Shown here one piece after another: positions 1-5,034 of a DNA stretch of 5,034 nt. The stretch is taken from the NCBI GenBank assembly GCA_017629415.1, contig JAGBXG010000212.1, forward strand, positions 1 through 5,034, written 5' to 3'. A model generated the notes under the pieces. It saw nothing but the letters and a program-made list of their open reading frames with translations. It did no database searches and was not told the origin of the DNA. Position numbers and translations under genes: made by a program. Every line of letters begins with the position of its first letter. The stretch's first letter is position 1. The DNA is from Pseudomonadota bacterium (lineage in GTDB: Bacteria > Myxococcota > Bradymonadia > UBA4248).

Positions 1-551
1 CCAATCAGGAGGGGCAATATCGTCATTTTATGGCTGTAGCCGATGCCGTGGATTTGCCTCAAATTTTATACAACGTGCCCGGCAGAACGGGGACGCGTTG
101 TCTGCCTAAAACGCTTGGCAGATTGGCCAAACATCCCAATATTGTCGGGATTAAAGACGCCACGGCTGATATGGTGGTTGCCAGTCAGACGCGTATGGAA
201 GCAGGTTCTGATTTCTTGATGTTCTCTGGAGATGACGGCACTACATTGCCATTTGTGGCTGTTGGAGGTGTGGGGGCTATCAGCGTTGTGGCCAATGTCG
301 CCCCGCAATTGATGCACGATATCATCGCATTGGCACTCAATGGGCAATATGACAAAGCCAGAGCATTGCATGAGCACATGCTGCCGCTGTTTTCAGCGTT
401 GTTCAGCGATACCTCTCCCATACCGCTGAAGGCGATTTTAAGCCATTTTGTGAGCTTGCAATATCCCGGTCATTTGCGCAGTCCGTTGTTTGCGATGGAT
501 GATACGGATGCTGAAAAGCTTTGTGCTTCAGTTCAGACATTTATACCGTAA
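1..551 (+). CDS. dapA: 4-hydroxy-tetrahydrodipicolinate synthase, C-terminal part (5' end outside window)
   Basis: DapA condenses pyruvate with L-aspartate-4-semialdehyde to give 4-hydroxy-tetrahydrodipicolinate, the first committed step of diaminopimelate/lysine synthesis in the cytoplasm. The frame is open from the first base, with the first full codon at position 3, and it reads NQEGQYRHF, then ILYNVPGRTG, then NIVGIKDAT, then FSGDDGTTLP. These are TIM-barrel landmarks of the family. The catalytic Tyr (E. coli Tyr133) is codon 69-71, the substrate-binding Arg (Arg138) is 84-86, and the Schiff-base Lys (Lys161) is 153-155, with the same 5- and 28-residue spacings as in E. coli. About 182 residues are present and about 110 are missing, consistent with a normal protein of about 292 residues cut by the window edge rather than a broken gene. 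The ATG at 30 is an internal Met, not the start. The gene ends FIP-stop, and its TAA runs into the dapB ribosome binding site, so the two genes are probably co-transcribed and perhaps translationally coupled. Confidence 0.97.
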   Translation, partial: NQEGQYRHFMAVADAVDLPQILYNVPGRTGTRCLPKTLGRLAKHPNIVGIKDATADMVVASQTRMEAGSDFLMFSGDDGTTLPFVAVGGVGAISVVANVAPQLMHDIIALALNGQYDKARALHEHMLPLFSALFSDTSPIPLKAILSHFVSLQYPGHLRSPLFAMDDTDAEKLCASVQTFIP

Positions 552-555
552 GGAG
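550..555 (+). promoter_or_regulatory. Shine-Dalgarno site of dapB, overlapping the dapA stop codon
   Basis: AAGGAG lies 10 nt before the ATG at 566, and its first two bases are the last two of the dapA TAA (549-551). It fixes the dapB start at 566 instead of the in-frame ATG at 521, which would overlap dapA by 31 bp and add 15 residues unlike the family. The overlap of stop and ribosome binding site suggests that ribosomes finishing dapA may reinitiate on dapB (inference). Confidence 0.85.
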
Positions 556-565
556 TTGGCTAAAA

Positions 566-1345
566 ATGTCGAAAGTTCGTATTGCCATTTTGGGCGCAGC
601 AGGTCGCATGGGACAGCATTTGTCTGAGCAATTTTCGGTGGATTCGCGGTTTGAAGTCGTGGCTCGTTTGGATAAAATCACCAAAGATGATGGGATGCAG
701 CCTGCCATAACAACGGCTTGGACGGATGTGCCGGATTTCGATGTTTTGGTCGATTTTTCTTTGCCCGAAGCGACGGCACAGGCCTTGCCCGAAGTGAAAC
801 GCCGTCAATGTGCATGGTTAGTGGCCACAACCGGGCTTTCGTCTGAACTTCGTGCTGACATTTTGGCGCTTTCAGAAACTTGTGCGATTTTTACGGCATC
901 CAATACATCGCTTGGCGTGGCTGTGATGCAGCATCTTTGTGCAAAAGCCGCTGCCGCACTCATGGATTGGGATTGCGAAATCATCGAAACACATCATCAT
1001 TTTAAAGTGGATGCGCCTTCTGGTACGGCTTTGAGTATTGCGGGTGCCATTGCAGATGCGCGCAAGTCTGTTGGTATGGCCTCTGAAATTGTGACAGACC
1101 GTTGTGCTGTGCGCGAGGCGCGTCGACCTGAAGTGATTGGCATTTCTGCTGTGCGCGGTGGAACTGTTGCCGGTGAGCATTCTGCAATTTGGTTTGGGGA
1201 ACACGAGCGCCTTGAAATCAAACATTGTGCCGAAAATCGTGCGATTTTCGCGACAGGCGCTCGAAAAATTGCCCATTGGCTCGCCCGTAAACCCGCGGGT
1301 CATTACGATATGCCGCAAATGATGCAGGATATTTTATCATTTTAA
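566..1345 (+). CDS. dapB: 4-hydroxy-tetrahydrodipicolinate reductase
   Basis: DapB uses NAD(P)H to reduce the DapA product to tetrahydrodipicolinate, the second step of the diaminopimelate/lysine pathway, in the cytoplasm. The 259-residue protein is slightly shorter than the 273 of E. coli. An N-terminal Rossmann domain shows the dinucleotide-binding motif GAAGRMG (residues 10-16), a DVLVDFSLPEAT strand (59-70) and ATTGL (87-91). The catalytic/tetramerisation domain carries ETHHHFKVDAPSGTA (141-155). His143 and Lys147 match the E. coli catalytic pair His159/Lys163, and PSGTA binds the substrate carboxylates. The second-shell His162 of E. coli is Phe here, a position that tolerates change. RGGTVAGEH (197-205) and the C-terminal ATGARKIAHWL (229-239) are also typical. 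The start at ATG 566 is chosen because MSKVRIAILG is where the family normally begins and a strong AAGGAG precedes it. It lies 14 nt after dapA. I see no promoter of its own. Confidence 0.98.
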   Translation: MSKVRIAILGAAGRMGQHLSEQFSVDSRFEVVARLDKITKDDGMQPAITTAWTDVPDFDVLVDFSLPEATAQALPEVKRRQCAWLVATTGLSSELRADILALSETCAIFTASNTSLGVAVMQHLCAKAAAALMDWDCEIIETHHHFKVDAPSGTALSIAGAIADARKSVGMASEIVTDRCAVREARRPEVIGISAVRGGTVAGEHSAIWFGEHERLEIKHCAENRAIFATGARKIAHWLARKPAGHYDMPQMMQDILSF

Positions 1346-1367
1346 TTTTGAGAGAGGCGGCACCCAC

Positions 1368-1420
1368 CCAAGGGCGCTGCCCTTTGGAAACCTGTGAAAG
1401 GGGCTCAAGCCCCTTTGGAA
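1368..1420. repeat. Tandem palindromic intergenic element between convergent dapB and ndk (possible bidirectional terminator)
   Basis: Two GC-rich hairpins stand side by side. The first pairs AAGGGC (1370-1375) with GCCCTT (1379-1384) over a 3-nt loop, extended by CC/GG across one bulged T. The second pairs AAAGGGGC (1397-1404) with GCCCCTTT (1409-1416) over the loop TCAA. Each is followed by the same ten bases, CCCTTTGGAA (1380-1389 and 1411-1420), 31 nt apart, so the element looks like two copies of one module. Neither hairpin has a direct U-tract. A T5 run (1442-1446) follows a short CCGC/GCGG stem (1423-1426 with 1435-1438), which could end dapB transcripts. On the other strand six Ts directly follow the ndk stop codon. 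From general memory it resembles the multi-copy palindromes found between genes in several proteobacterial genomes. Copy number cannot be judged from this window. Confidence 0.6.
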
Positions 1421-1455
1421 TTCCGCAATGTTGGGCGGCAGTTTTTATAAAAAAG

Positions 1456-1869
1456 CTAAATGAGGTCACAGCCGGGGAAGAAGAAAGCGACTTCAACGGC
1501 GGCAGTTTCGGGGGCATCGCTGCCGTGGACAGCATTGCATGACATGGAGGCAGCATATTTTTTACGAAGTGTGCCTTCTTCAGCTTTTTCGGGGTTGGTG
1601 GCGCCCATGAGTTTTCTGTAACCGGTGATGGCATCTTCGCCTTCGAGGCACATGACAATGATGGGACCGGAAATCATGAATTCGACGAGTTCATCGTAGA
1701 AAGGTTTGCCGGCGTGAACGGCGTAAAAAGCTGCAGCTTGGGCGCGCGTAAGCTGAAGTTTACGCATGGCGATCGGTGTGAAATGTTGTTCGATATCGGC
1801 AATGATTTTACCGGCGTTGCCGGCACGGACGGCATCAGGCTTAATAATGCTGAGTGTACGCTGTTTCAT
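1456..1869 (-). CDS. ndk: Nucleoside diphosphate kinase
   Basis: Ndk transfers the gamma phosphate of ATP to nucleoside diphosphates through a phospho-histidine intermediate, balancing (d)NTP pools in the cytoplasm. The 137-residue product is full length for bacterial enzymes (about 140). It starts [14 protein letters not shown], with the conserved active-site Lys10. It continues with [15 protein letters not shown] (48-62), [14 protein letters not shown] (64-77) and [10 protein letters not shown] (84-93), with the conserved Arg86. The catalytic motif is [10 protein letters not shown] (112-121) with the phosphorylated His115. The Asp-Ala following Ser in HGSDAPE, in place of the E. coli HGSDS, is common in the family. 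The start at 1869 is supported by the family N-terminus and by AAAGGA (1875-1880) 5 nt upstream. An in-frame ATG at 1908 would add 13 unrelated residues. It converges on dapB and diverges from the gene at 2007. I see no clear promoter. Confidence 0.98.
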   Translation of the reverse strand: MKQRTLSIIKPDAVRAGNAGKIIADIEQHFTPIAMRKLQLTRAQAAAFYAVHAGKPFYDELVEFMISGPIIVMCLEGEDAITGYRKLMGATNPEKAEEGTLRKKYAASMSCNAVHGSDAPETAAVEVAFFFPGCDLI

Positions 1870-1874
1870 GAAAA

Positions 1875-1880
1875 TCCTTT
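1875..1880 (-). promoter_or_regulatory. Shine-Dalgarno site of ndk
   Basis: On the minus strand AAAGGA lies 5 nt before the ATG whose first base is 1869. It decides for the 137-residue form over the longer in-frame start at 1908. Confidence 0.7.
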
Positions 1881-1943
1881 TATTTTGAAGGTTAAAGAGA
1901 CAGTCCATAAAAAAGGTTTATGGCTTTCTCATTGTGGTAAAAC

Positions 1944-1970
1944 GACACCATGCCAACCTCGGCATGCGTC
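1944..1970. promoter_or_regulatory. Inverted repeat in the ndk / 2007 gene divergent spacer
   Basis: CATGCC (1949-1954) pairs with GGCATG (1961-1966) over the 6-nt loop AACCTC. A small internal loop separates this from three more pairs, GAC (1944-1946) with GTC (1968-1970). It lies in the 137-bp stretch between the divergent starts at 1869 and 2007, so it could be an operator or a leader hairpin for either gene. There is no U-tract. Nothing in the sequence names a regulator. It covers the alternative ATG at 1950, one reason for preferring the start at 2007. Confidence 0.35.
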
Positions 1971-2006
1971 GGGGGGCGTTCTATTGAATTTGTTCTGGTT
2001 GTCAAC

Positions 2007-2702
2007 ATGTTAAACGTCGATAAGATGATATCTTTGCCTAAAGCGATGCTGGCTGAGCTGAGTCCATCCGAGTGGCTTGAAAATGCATGGCATGCTGCTG
2101 TTGAAGGATTGATTCGGGATAAAACAAAAGTCATCAAAACAGAGCGTGGCATTTGGCATATTCAATGTCATTCCATGCTAGCTGTGGCTCAGTTGCAGGC
2201 ACCAGGGCAGATCATTGCACGTTTGCACAGTCTTCATCTCGTAAGAGAATTGCCTGAGCTTCGCGGGTTTATGGCGAGACCGCCTATCGGCGTGGGAACT
2301 CCGATGCAAATGCTTAGAAGTTTGCCTGTTGAGCAGATGCCGGAGCATGTATGGCAAAAGTTTGCATGGCAGCTTGCGGTTGATCCCGAAACGGCGCAGA
2401 CTTCATCAATTACAGGTATTTTTCAGGGCATATGGCAAATTCGTTGTGATTCACAGCATGCTTGGGCGTTTTTACAAAATCCTGAACCTACGCTTGGCAT
2501 GTTGCGGTGGCTGTCTCAATTCAAAGCTCTGCCGGAAGCGGTTGCGCTTGATTTAAGACTGGGCAACATCGTTTTAACTCAGCCGCAGACATCAGAAGCA
2601 GAAGAAATCATGGATGATTCCGATATACCTGCTTCGATATCAGATCCGAATATGCGGCGTATGCTGGCCAGATTGAGACCTCATTCCCCCCACAAATCAT
2701 AG
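2007..2702 (+). CDS. Unrecognised protein with two tandem DUF721/DciA-like repeats
   Basis: I do not recognise this 231-residue protein by name. It contains an internal duplication: residues 22-84 and 115-177 (DNA 2070-2258 and 2349-2537) align without a gap over 63 positions with 21 identities. These include W..(4)AW..AV near the start, GIW.I.C.S in the middle, A.A.LQ.P after it, and L..L and LPE at the end. The W...AV and G-hydrophobic-x-I-x-C-x-S-x(2)-A-x-A-x-L pattern resembles DUF721, the KH-like fold of the DnaB helicase loader DciA, but this is a by-eye match and the function is not shown. It is soluble, with no signal peptide or membrane segment, an acidic stretch (SEAEEIMDDSD, near 196-206) and a basic Arg/Pro/His-rich tail (RRMLARLRPHSPHKS). 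Starts at 1950, 2007 and 2025 are all in frame and none has a good ribosome binding site. I chose 2007 because the domain begins soon after it and the 1950-2006 stretch lies over a hairpin. It is divergent from ndk and convergent with the next gene. Confidence is high that it is a gene and low for the family. Confidence 0.8.
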   Translation: MLNVDKMISLPKAMLAELSPSEWLENAWHAAVEGLIRDKTKVIKTERGIWHIQCHSMLAVAQLQAPGQIIARLHSLHLVRELPELRGFMARPPIGVGTPMQMLRSLPVEQMPEHVWQKFAWQLAVDPETAQTSSITGIFQGIWQIRCDSQHAWAFLQNPEPTLGMLRWLSQFKALPEAVALDLRLGNIVLTQPQTSEAEEIMDDSDIPASISDPNMRRMLARLRPHSPHKS

Positions 2703-2774
2703 TTATCAGTACGCATATTCACGAAAATATGTAAGTTCCTATGTTGAGTTTCAAGGGCCGCATGCATATTTCAT

Positions 2775-3395
2775 TTAGTTTTTCAGCTGTTGGAGCCATA
2801 TTTTGAGTGCATTGATATCTTCAACGTCATCTCCTTGAGACTCGGCAAGCGTAAGCCATTCGCCTTGGCGCTTTATCGTGATTTGTGCCTTTTTAAAAAA
2901 TCCTTCAGGCGGAATGTAAACGATTTCTATATCTTTGATGCGTATTGCGGAATTGATATTTTTTAGTGTCAGTCTTCTGGCAGCAACGATGCATTTGGCT
3001 TTGGCACTGACGTAGATAACGGTATCTCGGATGAGGGTATTGATAGCTGCCGCAAATCCGATAAAGCCCAATGTCAAAAGGAGAAAAGAGCCGAAGAAAT
3101 TCAAGAAGCTTTCGTCTCTATGGGCATAATCAAAAGCGAAGTCTGGCAGATAAAGGATGCAAAGAGCTCCCAAAGCCAGGGCAAAGCCGGCCACAAAAGC
3201 CCCTAAAAATCGGCGCAAGCGTTGAGTGGGGGTAGAGGCGATGCGTATCCAATCATCGATATCATTGCCGGCAGGGGCAGGATAGGGATGTATGGTCAAT
3301 TGATGCCCCAATTCGGGTATTTTGAGAGATTTGTTGTTGTCTGTTTTTGTTTTTTCAGTCGACAGCTGGACATTATTTTTTTTCTTTTTGGACAT
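2775..3395 (-). CDS. Unrecognised two-helix inner-membrane protein
   Basis: I do not recognise this 206-residue protein. The N-terminus is very basic and polar (MSKKKKNN, then Lys/Thr/Asn-rich to about residue 25). RLRRF (59-63) precedes a first membrane helix at about 64-84 (GAFVAGFALALGALCILYL), followed by a short acidic loop (85-98) and a second helix at about 99-120 (NFFGSFLLLTLGFIGFAAAI). By the positive-inside rule, both ends should be cytoplasmic and the loop periplasmic. The C-terminal part (125-206) alternates short beta-like stretches (VIYVSAKAKCIVAARRLTL, IRIKDIEIVYI, AQITIKRQGEWLTLAE) and ends in a helix (VEDINALKIWLQQLK). Two helices followed by a small beta domain with a final helix is the layout of bacterial PH-like membrane proteins, but that is only an impression. 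The start at 3395 has no clear ribosome binding site. It converges on the 2007 gene (72 bp apart) and diverges from rqcH. Confidence 0.78.
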   Translation of the reverse strand: MSKKKKNNVQLSTEKTKTDNNKSLKIPELGHQLTIHPYPAPAGNDIDDWIRIASTPTQRLRRFLGAFVAGFALALGALCILYLPDFAFDYAHRDESFLNFFGSFLLLTLGFIGFAAAINTLIRDTVIYVSAKAKCIVAARRLTLKNINSAIRIKDIEIVYIPPEGFFKKAQITIKRQGEWLTLAESQGDDVEDINALKIWLQQLKN

Positions 3396-3415
3396 GGCTA
3401 AGATTTAAGTGCATT

Positions 3416-3447
3416 TCAGGAACGCGGATATCGATTTATCCGCCTGA
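3416..3447. promoter_or_regulatory. Hairpin / possible operator in the divergent spacer upstream of rqcH
   Basis: GCGGATA (3424-3430) pairs perfectly with TATCCGC (3437-3443) over the loop TCGATT. Outside it, TCAG (3416-3419) pairs with CTGA (3444-3447) across a 4-nt bulge on the left arm. It sits 21 bp from the minus-strand start (3395) and 60 bp before the plus-strand start (3507), so it could be a shared operator or a 5' leader hairpin. No T-run follows on either strand, so it is not a convincing terminator. I found no promoter pair I would trust in the 111-bp spacer. Confidence 0.4.
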
Positions 3448-3506
3448 CATTCTGTAGCACAGGTTGAGGGGAATATTCACGATTTCCTTACGAAATTTAA
3501 ACATGG

Positions 3507-4988
3507 ATGGACATGATGAATGATGTGGAACTCAAGCGTATTATCTATCGTCTCTCGTTTGATTTGCTGGATGTACGTCTTGAACAGATTACGGACGGTG
3601 AAAATAGGCTTCAGCTGGCATTTAGACTTTACGGCGATGAGGAAGTGGAACGCCGTCGAGTTTTTCTGATCATAGATTTTGATCCGGCGCATCTCGATAT
3701 TTATCCGACAACGCATCCGAAAAAAGCGCCGCCAGTGCCGCAGGCATTTACGATGCTTTTGCGTAAATATATTGCCAATCGCATGCTGACCGGGCTTGGA
3801 ATGGCCGATGACGATCGGATTGTGACATTTGAATTTGGCTGGGACGATGAAACGCAGCATGAGCTCATTGTCGAGCTTACTGGCCGTGCGCCGCATATTT
3901 TTTTTGTGGAAACCGCAACGCGCAAAATATTGGGATGCATCGGCCACGATGAAAGGCGTCAAGTTCATGATATTTATGTGCGTCCTGAGAGTATTCAGAC
4001 AAAGAAAACAGGGCAGGATCGGTTTGCCGGTATATCGAGCGAAGCCATGTATACAGAGCTAGATGGCTATTTCAGTGCCCGAGATGAAAAGGAACGCGTT
4101 GAAGCCTGTAAATCTGAGGCATTAAAGCGACTGAAAAAGTCTCACGGGCGAGCATCCAAGCTTGTGGAGTCACTGACAAAGGAGTTTTATCGTGCGGAAG
4201 CTGCGGAACTTGAACGCGTGGAGGCCGATTTGCTCAATGCTTATGCCTATCAGCTCAAGCAGGGTCTGACGATGGTGACATTGCCCGATTTTGAAACGGG
4301 CGATCCGGTCAATATTCAGCTCGATCCATCGATTTCTATCCGCGAGAGTATTGAACGGCGTTATCATCGTGCGAAACGTCTTTTGCGTTCTCGGGAGCAA
4401 ATTGAAACACGGCTTGAGGCAGTCAAAAGACGAAAATCGGCACTTGAAAAGCTGATTCAGGTGGTGACTGAGGCGAATGATACATCTCAAGTGCTTGAAA
4501 TATCAGAAGAAATTGAAGAGGTCTGTGCACCGGATGAGCGTCATCGTCGCCTTCAGACAGGTCAAAAGGTGTCATTCAAAGATCGGGTTAAAAACCCGAC
4601 AGTTCATTTGCCCTACAAAACATTTTTATCGTCAGACGGCACAAAAATTCTTGTTGGAAAGTCTGCTAAAGATAATGACGAACTGACGCTTCGTCATGCC
4701 AGGGGCAATGACTATTGGCTTCATGTCAGCGGTGCTGCGGGTTCTCATGTGATTGTCAAACATGCGTCGCCCAACCATGAAACGCTGCTCGATGCGGCCT
4801 TGCTGGCCATGCATTATTCCAAACTGGCCAAGAGCGGCAGTGCCGAAGTTCATGTGACGCAGGTCAAATACGTTCGCAAACCGAAAGGTGCGCCTGCTGG
4901 CAAAGTTGAAATCCGGGGTGAAAAATCGATATTGGCCAAAGCATCTGAAAAGCGTTTGGAACGTCTGATGAAAACAGAATCGTCATAA
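3507..4988 (+). CDS. rqcH: RqcH-like NFACT family ribosome quality control protein, compact form
   Basis: RqcH (eukaryotic Rqc2/NEMF; older name FbpA) binds 50S subunits carrying a stalled peptidyl-tRNA and recruits tRNA-Ala to add C-terminal alanine tails that mark the chain for proteolysis. The 493-residue product has the family order. NFACT-N spans about 1-165, with PPVPQAFTMLLRKYI (75-89), the tRNA-binding Asp-Arg pair D103-R104 in DDDRIV, and ELTGRAPHIFFVE around 123-135. A long charged coiled coil follows, about 190-253 and 278-345, with LDPSISIRESIERRYHRAKR starting at 272 between its arms. NFACT-R (formerly DUF814) begins near 372 with TFLSSDGTKILVGKSAKDND and contains YWLHVSGAAGSHVIV (403-417). 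The helix-hairpin-helix module expected between NFACT-N and the coiled coil in B. subtilis RqcH (570 aa) seems absent, matching the shorter length. ATGs at 3507, 3513 and 3516 are all possible. An in-frame stop at 3498 rules out anything upstream, and GGATGG (3505-3510) could serve the 3516 start. The partner gene rqcP is not in this window. 'Fibronectin-binding' labels for this family are misleading. Confidence 0.92.
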   Translation: MDMMNDVELKRIIYRLSFDLLDVRLEQITDGENRLQLAFRLYGDEEVERRRVFLIIDFDPAHLDIYPTTHPKKAPPVPQAFTMLLRKYIANRMLTGLGMADDDRIVTFEFGWDDETQHELIVELTGRAPHIFFVETATRKILGCIGHDERRQVHDIYVRPESIQTKKTGQDRFAGISSEAMYTELDGYFSARDEKERVEACKSEALKRLKKSHGRASKLVESLTKEFYRAEAAELERVEADLLNAYAYQLKQGLTMVTLPDFETGDPVNIQLDPSISIRESIERRYHRAKRLLRSREQIETRLEAVKRRKSALEKLIQVVTEANDTSQVLEISEEIEEVCAPDERHRRLQTGQKVSFKDRVKNPTVHLPYKTFLSSDGTKILVGKSAKDNDELTLRHARGNDYWLHVSGAAGSHVIVKHASPNHETLLDAALLAMHYSKLAKSGSAEVHVTQVKYVRKPKGAPAGKVEIRGEKSILAKASEKRLERLMKTESS

Positions 4989-5034
4989 AAACGAGATTTA
5001 ACTGGCAAAAGCTCAATGTGGATTGGGGGATTCC

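Noticed and set aside
521..565. Upstream in-frame ATG for dapB, overlapping the end of dapA
   Set aside because: The extra 15 residues do not resemble DapB, whose N-terminus normally begins just before the GxxGxxG motif, and AAGGAG at 550-555 clearly serves the ATG at 566.
872..1318. Long open frame on the minus strand inside dapB
   Set aside because: It lies wholly antisense to a well-conserved enzyme gene, its product is rich in Cys, His, Arg and Thr as expected of a shadow frame, and no family motif is visible.
1218..1658. Open frame on the minus strand spanning the dapB-ndk junction
   Set aside because: It overlaps both dapB (antisense) and the 3' half of ndk in another frame and crosses the hairpin element. 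It shows no recognisable domain.
2713..2732. AT-rich stem CATATT/AATATG after the DUF721-like gene as a terminator
   Set aside because: The stem is short and AT-rich, and it is followed by AAGTTCCT instead of a T-run. It may be chance in the 72-bp convergent gap. I see no good terminator there on either strand.
3444..3493. Sigma-70-like promoter for rqcH (TTGAGG at 3464 with TTACGA at 3488)
   Set aside because: The -35 is partial and the -10 match is poor. Other spacings are no better, so no promoter is called.
3477..3968. 163-codon open frame on the minus strand over the 5' end of rqcH
   Set aside because: The opposite strand encodes a recognisable NFACT-N domain here. The antisense product is a low-plausibility mix of basic, Cys and His residues with no motif.
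4170..4490. Open frame on the minus strand over the rqcH coiled coil
   Set aside because: It is antisense to the coiled coil, whose biased codons readily leave long open shadow frames. It has no ribosome binding site or domain.
3507..4988. Reading the NFACT protein as a fibronectin-binding surface adhesin
   Set aside because: It has no signal peptide or cell-wall anchor, and the family's established role is in ribosome-associated quality control. The adhesin label is historical.
5016..5034. ATG near the right edge (reading MWIGGF) as the start of another gene
   Set aside because: Only six codons are visible, with no ribosome binding site and nothing recognisable. It could be a start, but the window ends too soon to support it.

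Overview
This window is an ordinary-looking bacterial chromosome segment of mid-range GC content. It carries five complete protein genes and one partial gene, closely spaced, with no RNA gene, insertion sequence, CRISPR array or phage gene visible. The style of DapA, DapB and Ndk points to a Gram-negative, proteobacterium-like organism. The class cannot be settled by eye. An RqcH/NFACT-type protein, which is better known outside the main alpha-, beta- and gammaproteobacterial model species, suggests a less-studied or deep-branching lineage.

Layout, left to right. Bases 1-551 hold the 3' part of dapA (+), followed 14 nt later by dapB (566-1345, +). These are two consecutive steps of lysine/diaminopimelate synthesis and almost certainly one transcript. 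dapB converges on ndk (1456-1869, -), and the 110-bp gap holds two tandem GC-rich hairpins sharing a 10-nt direct repeat, which look like an intergenic palindromic repeat that may also act as a terminator. Divergent from ndk is a gene for an unrecognised 231-residue protein (2007-2702, +), built from two tandem copies of a domain that resembles DUF721/DciA. It converges on a gene for an unrecognised two-helix membrane protein (2775-3395, -). Divergent from that gene, across a 111-bp spacer with a good hairpin, is a compact RqcH-like ribosome quality control protein (3507-4988, +). The last 46 bases hold no supportable gene.

How the genes relate: dapA and dapB act together to make tetrahydrodipicolinate for peptidoglycan and lysine. 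ndk (nucleotide pools) and rqcH (rescue of stalled nascent chains on 50S subunits) are independent housekeeping functions. Nothing here forms an obvious new multi-gene system. The most notable items are the internally duplicated DUF721-like protein and the RqcH homologue, which appears to lack the helix-hairpin-helix module. No stretch longer than about 140 bases is without a gene.
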